Both the position numbers and the translations under genes were made by a program. Shown here piece after piece: positions 1-12,786 of a DNA stretch of 64,000 bases. A model generated the notes under the pieces. It was not told where the DNA came from and did not search any database. It was given only the letters and a program-made list of their open reading frames with translations. The stretch's first letter is position 1. Every line of letters starts with the position of its first letter. The DNA is from Lepisosteus oculatus. Its lineage: Eukaryota > Chordata > Actinopteri > Semionotiformes > Lepisosteidae. The stretch covers positions 20,726,570 to 20,790,569 of the forward strand of contig NC_090707.1 in assembly GCF_040954835.1 (NCBI RefSeq). Direction: 5' to 3'.

Positions 1-2934
1 AAAGCCAGCAGACAATCACATCATTTCCTTCAAAGCCGAAGTATTCATTTTGAGGCAGACCTAAATATGTTGGAGTGAAAATTGACCCTGCTGACCACAC
101 AAAGCACTCTAAAAGATAACAAGGTTGTGCAGTGTTCTGAAACGTGTAATGAAAAACCACTTACTATTAATAGCATGATGGAAGCACCCTAGTCTGGCTT
201 GGTCTGGAATATATTGTTAGTAATATTCCAAACATTACAGTGTATTTGGGTTAGTTCACAGTATGGAATCACCTGCATGTCACATCAGCACCTTCGAGTA
301 GGTAAACAAAAAGGACAACATGAATGACTTCTGTGTCTGCTTTTCATCGTGAGAATGGTTCCACCTGCTATTCATATTTTAAAAATACAGTAACTACAAT
401 ACTTGTCTGGGCACTTGAAATAGGCCAAACATCTATTCTTTGGATCTTTAGTAAAGAAGGGCATAGGTGTTGCAATGCGAAGTGATTAAGACAGATAAAT
501 GCACAGTGGTCAAATTGATTCTAATTCTGACTTCTATGTAAGGTGTAAAAACAGTTATTTCATTAATTATTTGTGTTTATAGGATTGGATTTATATTACA
601 TTACATATATAGTCCTTTAAATACTATTTTGAAAGAATTCTGCTTATACCATGTCCTGAGAGAGATGCATTTTCATTAAAAATCCTATTTTAAAGTAAAA
701 TGTTGTGTGGATACTACATCTTATTTGGAGAATCTGAAAACAAATGTCCAGCTTCTCTTTTCACTGGTTTGTAAAAAAATATTTCTTCATTTTTGACTCC
801 CTTGGACACAGAAATTAATTTCAGTTCTTTTTAATATTTGCATCGGCCAAAATATCAGAGCACATGCAGATTCACGGGAAACGCTTTTAAATTTCCTAAA
901 CAAGGCTGGTTCAACTGAACATTATGTAGACTAATTTTGTTTGAAGGCCCTTTTACATATGTTTGTTGCAGCTGATAGTTGTTGCCCATAAGCTGCTCCA
1001 TAAGCATGTACAAAATGTACTCACATTTACATTTACTCAAGTAAACCATTCAGAAGCCATTGATGCAACTCTTCCAGCAATCCTGAGCATCTACTCCACT
1101 GAGCACGGGCTTACCTCAGCCTACTTCTGCAAATCCCTAAATATACCTCATTATAATTTAAGAGGTTAAGAAGAAGAGCACCTCCACACAGAATGTTTTA
1201 AAGTTTGTTCTTGTCTTTTATATTAAAAAACACATGATATGATATGATATGATATGATATGATATGATATGATATGATATTAGGGCTTGTTATTTTGCTT
1301 GTGGTATGTGTGGTCCAATAATATACAGGACTTTGAATTTTATTCAATTGAAATCGAAATACTTGATTCGTTCCTCAGTGGTTAAATGAATGACTTTATT
1401 AGCCTCAGAACTTTATTGAATTGTTAAAACCAGTCCTTTAAGTATGTAATTGCAGTAGTGTGTAGCAATCTGAAATTTATACTTACACATAACACAGAGG
1501 TGAATTGAAAGAACAGCCTTTGAAATTTGGTGTAAACAATTTTAATTGGACACAAACAAAAATGTGGTGGTTTTGCTTAATGAGGCAATGTATGTGTAGT
1601 AAAGAGCTTGACAAAGAGTTCAAATATTTATGTAGAAGGGCATTATGGGTTGTGCTTTAGTTATTGTGTTCTTGGCAAGAAAGCTTTGGAAGTACGTTGC
1701 AAGTGGACCTGTCATAAAAGAAAGGCCTGTACTGTATGTGCATTGTGCTGCAAAAAAAAATTAAATGGCAAAAATCTCCATGGTTCCATAAGTTAAAGGT
1801 CCCCTGTATCACATTATGTAACCTTTATTCCAAACAAAAAAATCTACATTATTCTTTGATCAAACCATACACACATCACTTGATGTTCAAATTCACTTGA
1901 AAATTCAAATGCGCCAATTATAAAACACAATATGTTGCCAGTATATGGGAAGATTAGTCATCTCATAAACATTAGTCTTTGAACCTCAAGCCTGAAAAAT
2001 CTATTCATAAAATAGCTTCTTGCAGTGTAGTGTTCAAATGCTGTTTTGTCACTGACAAAGAATTTGTTCTACTGTAATATTTCAAGAGTTAGAATGACAA
2101 CATTACCTCTCCCAGTTCTGCCATAAAAACACCAACAATAGCTGGAACATGACAAATGTCCACGATCTGTTTCCTATTGTTCTTGATCTGCAGATTAAAT
2201 TTAAACCCATAATTACAGGTATTCATTGAACTCTGAAATCAGTCACTGTACTTTTTAGACCTCTTAGCACGGGATAATAAAGTAGGTTTAAATGGGAACA
2301 TTTTCATATTTATATTTGACACCTCTAAATCTGTAAGAAGCCAGTTAATTGTCCACATGCATTAACAATAGGGCTTGTTGGTAATTTTACACCCAATTGG
2401 AAAACATTTTAAGACACAGGATTTGCAAACCTCAAACCACATTTTACAGCAGTGACAAATGCTGTAATTTGTTTTTGCTCACAAGGAGGTTCTCTGTGCA
2501 TATGATACAGGCTGTTGAGAAAACGACAAAGATATTTAATGTCTTCTCTTTCCATTTTGTTTCTTGCATCCAAGTTTTTTTATGTACACAGACCTACAGT
2601 AAAACACACACTGTTAGGCTACACACACTGTATATAGGTCACACAAAAAGTCACCTTAAAGATTTCTATTGTAGATCTGTCAAGGTCTAGTCATTACTTA
2701 TTATTTTCATTTGTAAAAGAAATTTTTGTTTTAAAAAATAGGATACTAGTAGAACAATTGTTTTCAGTCTCATAAAGTTGTCTTAATGTTTTTTTTTTTG
2801 CCAAGCAACAACGTTTTTCGTGTAGTTTACACTACAATGATAAATATTCACTTCTTGTTTCTCTTACTTTCAGATGGCTAACCAAATATTGTTTTATAAT
2901 TTTATTTATTGTATCACTTTAAAAATATCACATT
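1..2934. other. Intergenic, AT-rich, no gene seen
   Basis: No open frame longer than about 100 codons and no recognisable exon on either strand. In other vertebrates SLC40A1 lies on this side of ASNSD1, but I could not recognise any of its exons here, so this is either distal intergenic sequence or a different neighbour. The only clear structure is a pentanucleotide microsatellite near 1235. Confidence 0.6.
1235..1280. repeat. (GATAT)n microsatellite
   Basis: About nine perfect tandem copies of the pentamer GATAT, ending abruptly in TAGGGC. Confidence 0.95.
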
Positions 2935-3052
2935 CAAGGCCTATCCAATTTAGGCTCAATGTGGCCCATGATCCTGGACAGAAAACCAGTCCATCACAGG
3001 ACACACACAGACACAAACATATTTACCTAGGGCCAATTTTACTCACGATTTT
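2935..3052 (-). mobile_element. tRNA-derived SINE, 3' fragment
   Basis: Read on the minus strand, this matches the body of the SINE family found whole at 15352 and 62990: a GTGTGTCCTGTGATGGACTGG block, then a TGTCCAGGAT block. The tRNA-like head is absent and the copy is diverged. Confidence 0.7.
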
Positions 3053-3084
3053 TTAATCTTTTAGTCAATTTTAATCTCACGATC

Positions 3085-3350
3085 GTAACCCCTCCTCTTA
3101 AGGATACTCCAGCCCTTTCTTGTTTTGTTCCCCTCCACCTGCCTCCTGTTCCTACCCCCCCGTGCTATAAAAGCCAGACGTTCCTGGCAATCTGGGCTCA
3201 GCTTTGGAAGATGGCCGACCGGAAGCCAGCCTACCCGCGAGTCCAGGAGCGACTCAACAGTGTAGGCTTCACAAAGGCGTCCTGAGCATCTGGGTCCAGG
3301 ACTGGAGCGTCTGCTCTAGTTATCCCCCCTTTTGTTCCCCCGACCCTTTG
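3085..3350 (+). other. GC-rich island with TATA box, possible promoter or LTR-type remnant
   Basis: A sharply bounded GC-rich block inside AT-rich DNA. It has a C-rich upstream part, a good TATA box (GTGCTATAAAAGCC, about 3163-3176), then roughly 170 bases containing CTTTGGAAGATGGCCGACC and ending in a run of C. The layout resembles a polymerase II core promoter. It could be the promoter of a noncoding RNA or an old solo LTR-like remnant. No long open frame follows it. The assignment is inference. Confidence 0.35.
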
Positions 3351-3845
3351 CCATCCTCATTTTAACAATATATATATTAAAGAAAGATAGTAGTAGTACA
3401 TAAATAAAAGTATACATTTTTGAAGACAAACATTTTACAGTTGCATACACATTATCAAAAAAGTAACCCAAAAAAACAATACTCAGAAAACAAATGCCCA
3501 TTCTGTTATGATTTATCAATGTTGTCCCGAAATGTTCTTCAAAAAATAATTCCTTCTGTTAGGCCTTATTAATTGATTCTAACCACACATTAAGGACTCT
3601 GCTTTAATTTAGGCAAAACAAAGTTTCAATTTGTTTTCAGTTTGTTGGATCAACTGTTTATTTGAGATTAACGCCTCTTCCCCTTTGCTATCATTGCCTC
3701 TATTAAGGACTTCCTTAAAAAGACAAAATCATTGATGTACAAAGGGAATGACATGTTAGTGAAAATGTAACAATATAATAATAACAACACTCTTCCACTC
3801 TTCTTTTTGTGTGCTCTCGCATCAGATTCTGAACTAGTTTAGAGA

Positions 3846-4141
3846 TAAAGAGAAAGATCACTTTATTAGCCATATACAACTTCTTGCATTAGGAATTTGT
3901 CTTTTCACATACAGTACCCCAGTTTGCTCTCCAGGAGGCACACAGGCACACAGACAGGGAGAGAGAAGCTTGGGTTCAGAGTGCAGGGTCAGCCATTCAT
4001 ACAGCACCCCTGGAGCAGTTGGGGTTAAGGGCCTTGCTCAGAGGCCCAATGGAGTAGGATTCCTCTGCTGGCTGCAGGATTTGAACTGGCAACCTGCCAG
4101 CCACAGGTGCAGATCTTTAGCCACAGTGCCACTGCCCCGCC
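3846..4141 (-). mobile_element. Dispersed repeat, LINE 3'-end-like
   Basis: Begins with ATCACTTTATTAGCC and carries the phrases GGGGTTAAGGGCCTTGCTCA and GGATTTGAACTGGCAACC, followed by GCCACTGCCCCGCC. I recognise these phrases from a common fish interspersed repeat, usually the 3' end of an L2-like LINE. The orientation is inferred from that family. Confidence 0.5.
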
Positions 4142-7100
4142 ATTTAAAATGCAATCAACTAAATTTATGTACAGTAGGTATATTAATTATGTTTCAAATG
4201 AGGGAGGGGCTTTAGTAGTTGTTCTTGAAGATATATTCAAACAGTCACTTAAGTGTCATCACACTTGAAACTTTTTATTGTTTTCACATCAGTCATCTAT
4301 GACTTTGAACAAAGGACAAGCCACTATGCAAGAGGCCTCCACAGAGCATATCATTAGAGTATTAGAAGCATGTCAATAGTTTCCCTTTTCTGATATGCAA
4401 TATTTCTTTTTCCTTTTATATAATTGTCACATTAAAAATGTACAAATAGATTCAAACTTATCTATAATATTTGATTACACTCTACCATAATAAATAAACT
4501 TAGATTGATCTGAATTTTTGAAGCTGGAATAATTTTATTGCATATTATTCCTACCCAAAAGCAATGTGTTTTAATTTGCTATAGCCCGTATCAATGGTTT
4601 ATATGGAATGGCTGGTTAGTTGTGTGGAATGGAATCACATATTCAGCAACAGAATTGCTCTTTATCAGATGTTCTGTAACCGGATATTCTACAATTGTTT
4701 TTCCCTACAAATTCTGTGAAGGTGAAACTAACACTCCATTCAAACATGTCAAGAAGAAACAAGGGTTTTTTAGGAAAGGTATATATAGTAATATTCAATT
4801 GTGTAATGTTATAGTCCATGAAAGCACATGAAAAGTATTCCAGCAGCCACTGTAATACAACAAATTTAATGCCAGTGCACTTTGTCTTCTTCCACAGGAA
4901 CCAGATTTATCCTGTTTGCAGGATAGGAAGTGGAGCATGCCTGATAACCTTTACCACAGACACCATGAAAGTACATTTAGCACATGATGGTATATAAATA
5001 TTACATAAATACAATATGTAGAAAATATAAGATATGAGAAATATGAATATAAGAACTCAAGAAATGTTCCTATTTAGCTCCTGAATTCCAAATTGATCCA
5101 ACCATTCCCTTAAGGAGTCTGAAAGAGACAGCTTTACCAGTGTGGGCAGGTTGTTTGATCCAGACCTCCACAACTCTTTATAGAAATGAAAGTACTGTTT
5201 TCCTTCTGGAAAACTTCTACTTTTAATTAATATTTGTGTCCTGAGGTTCTGCTTTCGCCTTTGAGCCACAAGCATTAAATATTTTATTTAAATGTTTTAT
5301 TCAGTATTTGTCTAACTCACTAGGACCAAAACAATCCATCTAAAAGCATTTAATACTTTCTGTGCTGTTTTCAAAACAATTCCAGCCTGAAGCCCTTTGG
5401 AAAGATTCAATGAGGAAAAAAAAGCTTACAATGGTCTGTTCTGTGAAATGGGATCAGGCTTTATACATGCAAGCTGGTATGTAACTTGATTGACTTTGAT
5501 AACTCCAAATGGCATTGAATAACAAAGCACCATTAAAAGGCAATAACACTTATGTTCTTTTTCATTGTGTTTACTTTACAGACATGAGTGTTTGTTCAGG
5601 TATCACATAAATACACATTGAAACCATTACTTAAGCAATCAGTCTTGCTTTTTGTTTGAAACCATATAAGCCCACTCCTATAGTTTCTCTATCTGGGCTG
5701 AAGCCAAAGGATCCAGCCCTAGATAAATATCTAATTGTTTTGCAAACATTTGCTTTTTATTACAATCATACTACCCAAGCTTTAGCCATCTATGATTAAA
5801 AATGGTTAATCAAGATTAAATAAGCATTCTTGGCTTCAAAAATGCACTCTTGCATAACACAACTGGGTCTCTTGCATAATCAGGGCTTTCTGTTGTTTCA
5901 TGTTAAGAGACTGGAACACTGCCACTAATATGTAGAGAGTACACAATGCTGCCCAGAGAAATATTATTTTCCTTAGTGTCTCACAGGTCAATTTCATAGT
6001 CTTTAGACAACATTTAGTCTTTTATTTTGTAGCAAGACCATAAGGAAATTCTAGACTCAGACTGTCAGGACTCACACAATAGCAATTTATTGATCTCCAA
6101 GGAGATTTTGCAAGACTAAATCAAGAGGGAGCAGTACTAAACATCCATCCATTTTTACTGACTGTTTTCTACTTGGAAGGTTGCAGTGAGCAAATATCTC
6201 ACACAGCAGAACTAGTTCAGCACCAAACCGGCCCAAGAGCTATAGTGACACCAACCACTACCGCAACCACTACTGTGGGCACTGTGCTGCCCACAGTTTT
6301 GAAACATGCTTTATTGCCCTGAAAAAAGATGAAAAGAAAAATGAGGGGAGGAAAAAAAGGAAATGCTTGTTCACTTGGAATTAGTTATTTTGGAACACGG
6401 TTATTCTTCACGTGAGGTCTGGTTGAAAATCAATGTGTATGTTTATTCTGTGTGTAGAAGCAGTACAATACTGCACTGTTTGCATGAAACCAGGCCTTTG
6501 ACCAAATGTGCCTTTGCATATGATAATGTGGACCTCTCTCTCTTTCAAAGAAGAATCTTATTTTTTGTAAGCAAACACATCTACATAAGCTTCTTTACTA
6601 ATGGTAGAGATTGCCTATTGATTTTTAGCTACAGCAGTGTAAGTTTATTGTCGTGAGTTTTTTTTGGTTAATTAATTATAATTATTTTCTTCATAAGTAA
6701 ATTCTTTGGGGGGAAGTGACACAATATTTACTGAAAGTGCATTCTTACACATCATGAGTGTGATTCCAAAGCAACCCACTGTTGTCAACACTAAATTCTA
6801 AAACTCGAACTAGATTCCAATCAAATGTATACATTAATTTTAAATAATAGCTCCAAAAATAAATTTAGCACACCTCATAGATGAATATTTAATTACCTAA
6901 CCCTGGTTTTTGTTTGTTTTTTCTCTCTGGGAGATATTTACCAGAGATTTCAAACAAATTAGAGAATGACCACAAAGCTCCTTTAGAGTCAGTGATCTAA
7001 TATTACATAAAAACAAGCAAGCTTAACTTAAACATTACATTGAGAATACCAGACTGATGAAACTGCACAACTACAGGTTTGTATTTAACATTCTGTTTGT

Positions 7101-8926
7101 GAGCAATTACCCTTTTTACTGTTGCATGACTGTGAGCTTCTCTGAAATGTTTTTTTTCATTCAAAACCTACCTCAAATTACAGTTGCTAAAGTATCCTAC
7201 AGGTTTGCCTTGGTCTAATCCTGCATTTATGTGAGTGTTAAAAACACATTTTCTTCAACCCCTTGTGGCTTGTTTTTGGAATGATAAAGCTTTAGTTTTA
7301 GTGGGTGATGTCATGACATGTGATCATGCTCTTATCTAGATCATGCTGTGTCATGTCTCTTATCACATGACCCACAGGGAACTTCATGTTTCTCAGATGA
7401 TATTGTCCAGTAGACAAACAGACCAATTTTAGGCCTAAATTTAGTATCATAAATAGAAGAATTTTCCATTATAATTATTTTTTTAAATTAAGAAAAACAT
7501 GTCATGTTATATTGCACGCAGTTGTCTGTCAGCTTTAAATATTGTAAAAAACTATCTGTGCCTAGTTTATCATATTGGCCAGATTATGAGATTACTTTTA
7601 TTTGAAGAATTCCTGTAGCTGATGAAGAGGAGAAAGGAAATACCCAAGGAATTCCAGTATGTTTTGTTGGAACACGTTCTTGCCATTACAAAGTCCATAG
7701 ATTTTTAAATGTGGCTGTAATATTACAGTACTTGCATGCGACTCAGAAAATGACATAAGGCAGTGTTTTTACTTGCTCATCTGAAAGAAAGCATTGTTAT
7801 GCGTGTCTCTGTTAAGCACTAGTGGTTCACAGAAGAGGAGTTATTAGTAGAAAATTCTGGAGCTAAACAGATGAGCCATGTTGCCTAATGCACAGCTTTT
7901 GGCAGCCTAATGTTTGTTGAGGACAGAGCACAAAACACCTAACAGCTGTATGAATTAAGAAAGACCTTCAGGCTTTATCTGACCCTTAACATCTGGTGGT
8001 GTGTTTGTCACATTTATTTGAACAGGAATCAGAGTAAAAGTTCATGAGCTGTGTGAATGACCAGTTTGCTGAAGTTGGTATCAGTTGTGCTCGTCAGGTT
8101 TCCAACAAAACATTTTAACATTTTGCTTAAGCATAGGATCAGAATACAAATTGAAGAAAATAAAAAATATTTTAACAAAGAAACAATACCAAGTTTACTT
8201 AACATTTTACATTGAACAAAATAAATCATTTGAGACTATTTCCTTTTTTACTCTGTTTTTATTCCAGTACAAAAAATGGCTTCCACTAATCTTCCTACAC
8301 TGGGAGAAATTTCATTTCAATATAATTCTATATTACAGAATTTTATTGTTCCACCCACTTTATTGTTAACCTCAGACTTTTAAATGACAGATGAAGTCTT
8401 AAGCTGTCTTCAGAAAAGATTTTTCCTTTTAGATACAGACAATCCCTGATAACCGACAAGTAGAAATAAAAGATTTAGGGAGAACAGAATAAACATCTTC
8501 CAACTCTAATCTCAGCAAAGCAAACTGTACATATTTATTTTGCTGTTTGTTAAGTGGCAGTTTGTCAAATACACTTCCTTTTATTTAATTTTTCACTACT
8601 GCACTGTCCCAAGATAAGATGGTAGTGACATGCACAAATGTTTGGTCATGCTCAATTAATATGCACAAAATGGTTTTAATGAAAACCATATTTAATTATC
8701 ACAACAAGTAACTAAGTTTGTCAGTCACCCTCTAAACACTAAAAGTATCCCTACAAATGCCAAAGAGGCACTGTCAGCTTTTCGTCAGAGAAAAATATTG
8801 TTTTGTAGCACTGTGAATACATTTAGTCATTAGTTATTAGTTATTTGTTGCTTTTTCTACCTACATTCAATTTGTAAACATATCTCTGAAAACTCTTCTC
8901 TTTACTTGATGGTCAGGACCAAAAGC
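4142..8926. other. Intergenic, no gene seen
   Basis: AT-rich and without recognisable exons. A worn SINE tail (CATCCATCCATTTTT) lies near 6137. A short cluster of E-box and GATA motifs at 7309-7380 is reported under findings. Confidence 0.55.
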
Positions 8927-8927
8927 A

Positions 8928-9122
8928 GAGCTGTCCAATCTCTGTCCAGGATGTCAAGTGTGTCTGCAGATTTTCATTCCAACTCATCATCTAACTAGCT
9001 AAACCAGCTGCTTATTTGCTTAATTGGACCACAAGAATTTCACCCAACCGTTTTGCTTTAAAGAGACATACAATAATTACACAAAATCCAGCCATCTAGG
9101 TCCAAAAATGGACACCCCTGGC
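8928..9122. mobile_element. hAT-like MITE
   Basis: A short non-coding element with imperfect inverted ends: it starts near CAGAGCTGTCCAATC and ends near TTGGACACCCCTGG-type sequence (observed AATGGACACCCCTGGC). Internally it has the phrase GTCTGCAGATTTTCATTCCAAC, typical of a widespread fish MITE. Related copies lie at 19652, 24822 and 25160. Confidence 0.6.
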
Positions 9123-12100
9123 ATAAGATTTTAACAAAAGGCTTGTATCATACAAATTTGCTTCTAAATTACTGTATATTTCCTGCCAGTTTTGATAAAC
9201 CTGTTACTTTTTGCTATCTGAAATGGTAATAATAAAGGTCACATACAAATATGTAAAAAGAATATGAAACAACTGAGACATATTGTAAATTATCAAGATA
9301 CCGAGCTTAAGATAAACCCTTCCTTTATTGTACAATTATGGAATCACATGAAATATATGTGATATAGTAAATTGAAACATTTTCAATTTTTTTGCAGTGA
9401 ATAGAAAGAACCGTACACATAAAACGCATCAGCAACACAAGCTTAGAAATGCATCATAATTATAAAAAATACACTTCAGAAAAAGATACATTTATGCATG
9501 TAATGTGTGTAGTTGCAAAGAAGAGAAAAAGACAAGGTTAAGTAAACAGTTCTAATTGCATTCCCAGAGGCAAAGTCCTGCAATGTTGCAGTGTTGCAAT
9601 ATGGTGATTTTTGACCTCTCAAACTAAGCCATGTACTCTGTCACACCTGCACACACAGAAACAGATCCCTGGGATATTTGTGGCTTTTTTGCTGCTATTT
9701 ACCAATAACGACAAGCCAAGAAATACTGGATGTTTTACTCACAGTGATGTTTTAAAGCTGTAATTATTTTTATATTTTTTTTTTATTTTATCTACATATT
9801 TTCCAGATTATATGTTTTGCTTAGTATGTATATTACTAATCAACCACATGCTATAGTAATGAGTAAAATTGTATGGCACACATTGTTTTACAGATGTATG
9901 AACCATGCTTCTCTGATAAATAGAATCCTTGTTGTCACGATTATGTATTTTTTACCATTTTATTTTTACGTACACTGATGATATGTTCCTTGTCCTGAAC
10001 ATACATTTAAGCTGTGGTATATTCATTGATAGAAAACGACATCATTTCTCTTTTGGTCTGGGATCACAAAATATTAACAATTCAAAACATAAAACCACAA
10101 GAAAGCCTTTGTATTATAATGACCTTAAATTGTAGCAGACTTTTTGATTTTTTTTACTGCTTGCTTCTAAAATTCACATTTTTTAAATAACATGATTAAT
10201 TACACATTTTTAATAATTATGTATTTTTTTATTATTTGTGCCGTTACCGGTTATTTTATCTGCATCTTGTTTCCTTTTCCTTTAATTCTGTATTACTTTG
10301 AAATATTGTGATGTAGGAGGCACTGTATAAAATATAATTATTATTGCTATGGTACCATTTAGTTGACTTTTACACGCTTTCAAAATGACCAGTATAAAAC
10401 TCTATCCCTTTATATTCTGCAATTTGAAAGTTCTTAAGGGTGATTTTAAATTCTTCAACGCTAAATTTGTAAGCATTGTAAATTAATGGTTATATATGGT
10501 GAGTATAAAATCTTGCAGTCACAACTCTGAAAAAGGTATCCCTGTATTTTTTTTTCTTGCAATGTCTGGTCATTTTTTCCATTATATTCACATGCTTATG
10601 ATTTCATCAGCACAGAAGCCTTTGCAGAGTGGAAAAAGGGTGAAGAATAGGTTTCTCAACAGCTCAACGCCTGCTGAGACCTTTTTGTGGGCTTATTGTT
10701 CTAAAAGAAATGTTAACTTCTTCTAACAAAGTTATTCAGATGATCTCTGGATCGGCACCTACTGTATGTTGGTAAGAATTCACTCTGAATGGAACTTTCC
10801 CCAAATACTTCCATTATGTATAGTACTGTTTTCACAAATCCCTCTCAAATTCTAACATACAGTACAGTACTGTGTGAAATACGAAATTGGGCTGCAATTT
10901 ATCAACAGTATTAGATTGAGACAAATTTCTTTTAAGGGTTTCTGTGCACTTGTCGTTTGAGATTTCCCTTCCAGGAGCCCCAGTGTTCACTACATGTTTA
11001 AATCTCTACAATGGTATCAATTGTATGCTTGTATACATCTTGTGTTGCATTGCCTGGCAACTATGACATTACAACATGTCAATATACTATTGTATAAGGT
11101 AAGATTTCTTTTTTACATAAAATATATTATTTAATAATGAATAACTTTCATTGTATACCTACTTTTCCCTCAATTATCATAATTAGTTTCAGTTCTAGAC
11201 ATACAAATTTGTATTTAGGCCTTGCTTTATAAATATACAGGTCCATTTATTTAAATTATATATGTAACAAATATTACAGTATGTGTAATCTGCAAACCTG
11301 ACTTTCCCCCTTTAAAAATATTTTCAGTTGTTTCTTCTCAACACTTAGCATGTTTTTAACACGTGCAACCTTTATCAAATTGTGTTTTGCCAGAAAAAGC
11401 AAACCAGGACAGAGAAAGTTGTAGTCGTCTGTTTGCACTTGAGATAAAATGTCCTCAATGTTTAATCAAATGTGCTCTTGCAAGCTATCATCTTACTGTT
11501 TACATTATTTACATAAAACCTGAACAGTGTTCAATGGCTACTAGGTTTTCTTATAGACTAGGTCTAGACTGTTCACCAAAGATCAACAAACCTTGCATTT
11601 TTTATTTCCTACTAATACTTAGTATGCATAGAGAAATCAAATCATTCTCTCAAGGCAATAAAGTGATAAAAAATGTTTATCAGTGTTTCAGATTGATTGT
11701 AATTTCCTCATTGTATGATGGGTATTATGTGATCATTAACATTTTTAAAGGGCCATACCTTGAATTTTGCCTGTGGTGCACTTTCCTTTCCTTAAAAAGA
11801 AAACATTGTTTACCACCTTTATTATCATATGTGACTTACTCATCCTGCTCATTCAAGTTTAGAAGTATGTCAAGTCACTGTCAGGTATCTTATTAAACCC
11901 AGAAGGCCAATTTCACAATGCATTGACATTGTAATTAGAAAATCGATCAGTATATAAAGCTATATTGGCATTATTATTTTCAGCACTGTATATATTGTCT
12001 TTCTATGTCACACTATGTTCCTCCAGTTTAGTGTAAAAAAATTACTTAGGAATTAAATCAATTTTTGCAATGTAATTAATTTGAACACAACAGCTATATC

Positions 12101-12540
12101 AAACAATTACCTCACACATCAAGTTTTTAAAGATCTATTATTTTATTTTGACCAAACTGTTCTCAGGTTCACTGTGGTAGACTGCTTTATTAATCTAAAT
12201 ACTCTCAATCGGTGCACAATAATTACAGCTGGAGATAAGCAGAAGGCCAGTTATAATCGCCGACTGACATGACCACCCCTTGCACAGTAAATTTGAGGTC
12301 CTTCTACCTCAAATCTGTTGATTCAGACAGCCCAATAAGTAACTGATAAGTTATTTTCATACTGTATTTATCTAGCTCACTGACAACCCAACTTCTTTAT
12401 TTATCTTTGGATTGTGAGGATTATTTAAAACTTCTGACTTGTATTTAATCTTATGCATGTCAGTTTTTAATTCGTTAATGGATTCATTTTGTCTTAAATG
12501 TATTATGTATTGTGTAACGTCTTTTACTCACCTGAAGTAA
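9123..12540. other. Intergenic, no gene seen
   Basis: AT-rich with several long T and A runs. One 177-codon open frame (11363-11896) has ordinary composition and no recognisable domain, so I treat it as chance. Confidence 0.5.
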
Positions 12541-12786
12541 TAAGTTTATTCGAAATTGCACAGAACGTGTGTTTTGAGTGGATTGGAGCGCCATACAGTG
12601 GTGAAAATTATTTCACCCTCCGGCCACTAGAGGGAGACCTTCTTAGATGATTTATGGATTTAAAAAAAACATTCTCTTGTTATCAGACTCTAACACAACG
12701 TCCAGTGAATATGTCGTCTCCCGTTGCAGAGGGTCACTTGTGCGTGTGTTGTATGCGGTTGTATTATATCGATTAAGATAGCCAAA
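12540..12786 (+). promoter_or_regulatory. ASDURF/ASNSD1 promoter and 5' leader (putative)
   Basis: This is the interval just upstream of the ASDURF start, and CpG frequency rises compared with the flank. It holds GTGGATTGGAGCG (a reverse CCAAT box near 12580), a CTCF-like site at 12621-12637 and a short upstream open frame at 12711-12776 (22 codons including stop). The transcription start is not visible, so the boundary is inferred. Confidence 0.4.
12621..12637 (+). promoter_or_regulatory. CTCF-like motif
   Basis: CGGCCACTAGAGGGAGA matches the CTCF core CCASYAGRKGGC at 11 of 12 positions, with A in place of the last C. It lies about 160 bases upstream of the ASDURF start codon. Confidence 0.4.

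Noticed and set aside
11363-11896. 177-codon open frame in the gene-free left part
   Set aside because: No recognisable domain, no splice context and a mixed hydrophobic/cysteine composition typical of chance frames in AT-rich DNA.
1-12500. SLC40A1 exons, expected from vertebrate synteny
   Set aside because: I looked for ferroportin-like membrane segments on the minus strand and found none.
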